Shown here: positions 33,073 to 34,063 of the stretch, one piece after another
Layout of the letters: every line of letters begins with the position of its first letter
How positions within the stretch are numbered: the stretch's first letter is position 1
Source of the DNA: Verrucomicrobiaceae bacterium
GTDB lineage: Bacteria; Verrucomicrobiota; Verrucomicrobiia; Verrucomicrobiales; Verrucomicrobiaceae
Reading direction: 5' to 3'
Length of the DNA: 34,063 nucleotides
NCBI GenBank assembly: GCA_947471905.1
Contig: CANIZT010000007.1
Coordinates: 1 to 34,063, forward strand
The notes under the pieces: model-generated
What the model saw: only the letters and a program-made list of their open reading frames with translations
Databases searched by the model: none
Told to the model about the DNA's origin: nothing
Position numbers and translations under genes: made by a program

Positions 33073-33893
33073 TTCCGAAACGCCTGAGCCACGCGTTGGG
33101 TAACAGGACCGTCTGCGCCGGGCATGATGCGCAGGTCGATTTGCGCCAAAGGATGAACATCACGCGTGCTGGAAGTCAGAAACGCTTCCTCGCAGGTTTG
33201 CAGGATCGCGATGGGCAACGCGGTTTCTTCAACGGTGATGCTAGCAGCCTGACAAGCTTCGAGCGTTAGCGCACGGGTGACACCCGCGAGACAGCCGGAA
33301 CTGAGCGGCGGTGTTTGCACGCGGCCATTGGCGACGATGAAGATGTTTGTGCCAGTGCCTTCGCAGAGTTCATCGCGCGTATTGGCGAACAAGGCCTCCC
33401 CTGCCCGTTGAGCATGCGCCAGGGCCAGGGCGCGGACATTTTCGGCATACGAGGTCGATTTAATGCCGACGAGCGCACTGCGCTCGTTGCGCCGCCATGG
33501 GATGACCGCAGCGGTCTCGGTTGGCGGCCACGGATTGAGCACGGTGACGGCTGCGGTCATCGTGGCGGGTGAATCGCCGCGATCCGATCCGAGAGGACCA
33601 TCGCCGCTGGTCAGCGTGACACGAACGCGGGCATCTTGCAGATCGTTGGCACGCATGACTTCATGGATTGCACTCAAATAGTTTTCGAAAGCAGGTGGCG
33701 TGATGCCCATGGAATTGCACGAAGCGACGAGCCGATGCCAATGTCGCGTGGGCGTGAACGGCTTGCCATTGCGGGCGACGAGTGTCTCGAAAACGCCATC
33801 GCCCACGAGAAACCCGTGGTCGAAGGGAGAGATGCGCGCTTCGGCAGTGCTGATGATATGCCCATTAAGCCAAATGAATGATGGAAGATTCAC
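33045..33893 (-). CDS. Class IV pyridoxal-phosphate aminotransferase (branched-chain / D-amino-acid / ADC-lyase type)
   Basis: This 282-aa protein matches fold-type IV PLP enzymes. The N-terminal LNGHIISTAEARISPFDHGFLVGDGVFETL is the family opening, Arg and His residues follow (RHWHRLVAS), the PLP Lys lies in GIKSTSYAENVRAL, and DELCEGTGTNIFIV holds the conserved Glu. Phosphate-binding GVTRALTLE and FLTSSTRDVHPL close the site. The family covers branched-chain aminotransferase, D-amino-acid transaminase and aminodeoxychorismate lyase, and I cannot choose among them. The start is a GTG at 33893; a TTG at 33917 is possible. Its 3' end overlaps the convergent caspase-like gene by 28 bp. Confidence 0.9.
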   Translation of the reverse strand: MNLPSFIWLNGHIISTAEARISPFDHGFLVGDGVFETLVARNGKPFTPTRHWHRLVASCNSMGITPPAFENYLSAIHEVMRANDLQDARVRVTLTSGDGPLGSDRGDSPATMTAAVTVLNPWPPTETAAVIPWRRNERSALVGIKSTSYAENVRALALAHAQRAGEALFANTRDELCEGTGTNIFIVANGRVQTPPLSSGCLAGVTRALTLEACQAASITVEETALPIAILQTCEEAFLTSSTRDVHPLAQIDLRIMPGADGPVTQRVAQAFRNYVVGRDDP

Positions 33894-33988
33894 ACGGGCA
33901 TCATGCCTTGAACCCAATCATTCTCAACCAGCGCAACTTTGCACTTGCACGGAAAGCAGCTTGAGCCAATATCCGGCCCGCAAGTTTT

Positions 33989-34063
33989 GCGGGTGTAGCT
34001 CAGTGGTAGAGCATCTCCTTGCCAAGGAGAATGTCGCGCGTTCGAATCGCGTCACCCGCTCCA
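33989..34063 (+). tRNA. tRNA-Gly (anticodon GCC), CCA encoded
   Basis: Acceptor GCGGGTG pairs perfectly with CACCCGC. D-loop GCTCAGTGGTAGAGC, anticodon stem TCTCC/GGAGA with loop TTGCCAA (anticodon GCC), short variable loop ATGTC, T-arm GCGCG-TTCGAAT-CGCGT. The discriminator T (34060) is followed by CCA, which ends the window. Confidence 0.97.

Overview
The window looks like chromosome of a Verrucomicrobiota bacterium (PVC group, perhaps near Prosthecobacter; inferred from gene content only). Pointers are a 1,318-residue SGNH-hydrolase / membrane-dehydrogenase / HEAT / azurin-like fusion, an FGE-like protein carrying planctomycete-type c-heme domains, a Tat-exported BNR-type protein, and a VWA membrane protein coupled to a caspase-fold protein. 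Most start codons have no clear Shine-Dalgarno sequence; 6129 and marR are the main exceptions.

Region 1 (1-5300) is the most unusual part. After the 3' end of a type IIA topoisomerase B-subunit gene there are three minus-strand genes (a BNR protein, a 101-aa lipoprotein, a 145-aa unknown). Each is followed, in its own reading direction, by a copy of the same imperfect palindrome. The palindromes have the architecture of integron attC sites: 7-bp ends close to RYYYAAC and GTTRRRY, imperfect inner repeats differing by one extra base, and a variable centre. With a perfect GTTAGGC core ahead of the first gene, this reads as a three-cassette array without a visible integrase (a CALIN-type array). 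A group II intron of about 1.88 kb encoding a 469-aa reverse transcriptase/maturase sits inside one attC, between G and TTAGGC, which is the integrase crossover point. It lies antiparallel to the cassettes. The outermost attC overlaps the topoisomerase stop codon.

Region 2 (5300-7470) holds a 42-bp tandem repeat encoding a CxxC-containing 14-residue unit, in frame with an unrecognised protein that has an FN3-like C-terminus, then strong hairpins. Region 3 (7470-17316) holds an FGE-like di-heme protein, an MFS transporter, a MarR regulator, a PgeF-like protein, ispE, a lone ThiF/MoeB-like protein, a Dabb protein, pgi, a small membrane protein and a GYF/RDD membrane protein. Region 4 (17392-23413) holds an ABC exporter and, convergent to it, a translationally coupled tolC / adaptor / ABC-ATPase operon with no permease gene. 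Region 5 (23443-33893) holds a poly-G tract, an ECF-type sigma factor, a dimethylformamidase-beta-like protein, the large fusion protein, the VWA/caspase-like pair and a convergent class IV aminotransferase. A tRNA-Gly(GCC) with encoded CCA ends the window.

The best candidates for something new are the attC array with its intron, the CxxC repeat gene and the caspase-fold protein with a substituted nucleophile. All assignments are from reading the sequence; no database search was run.
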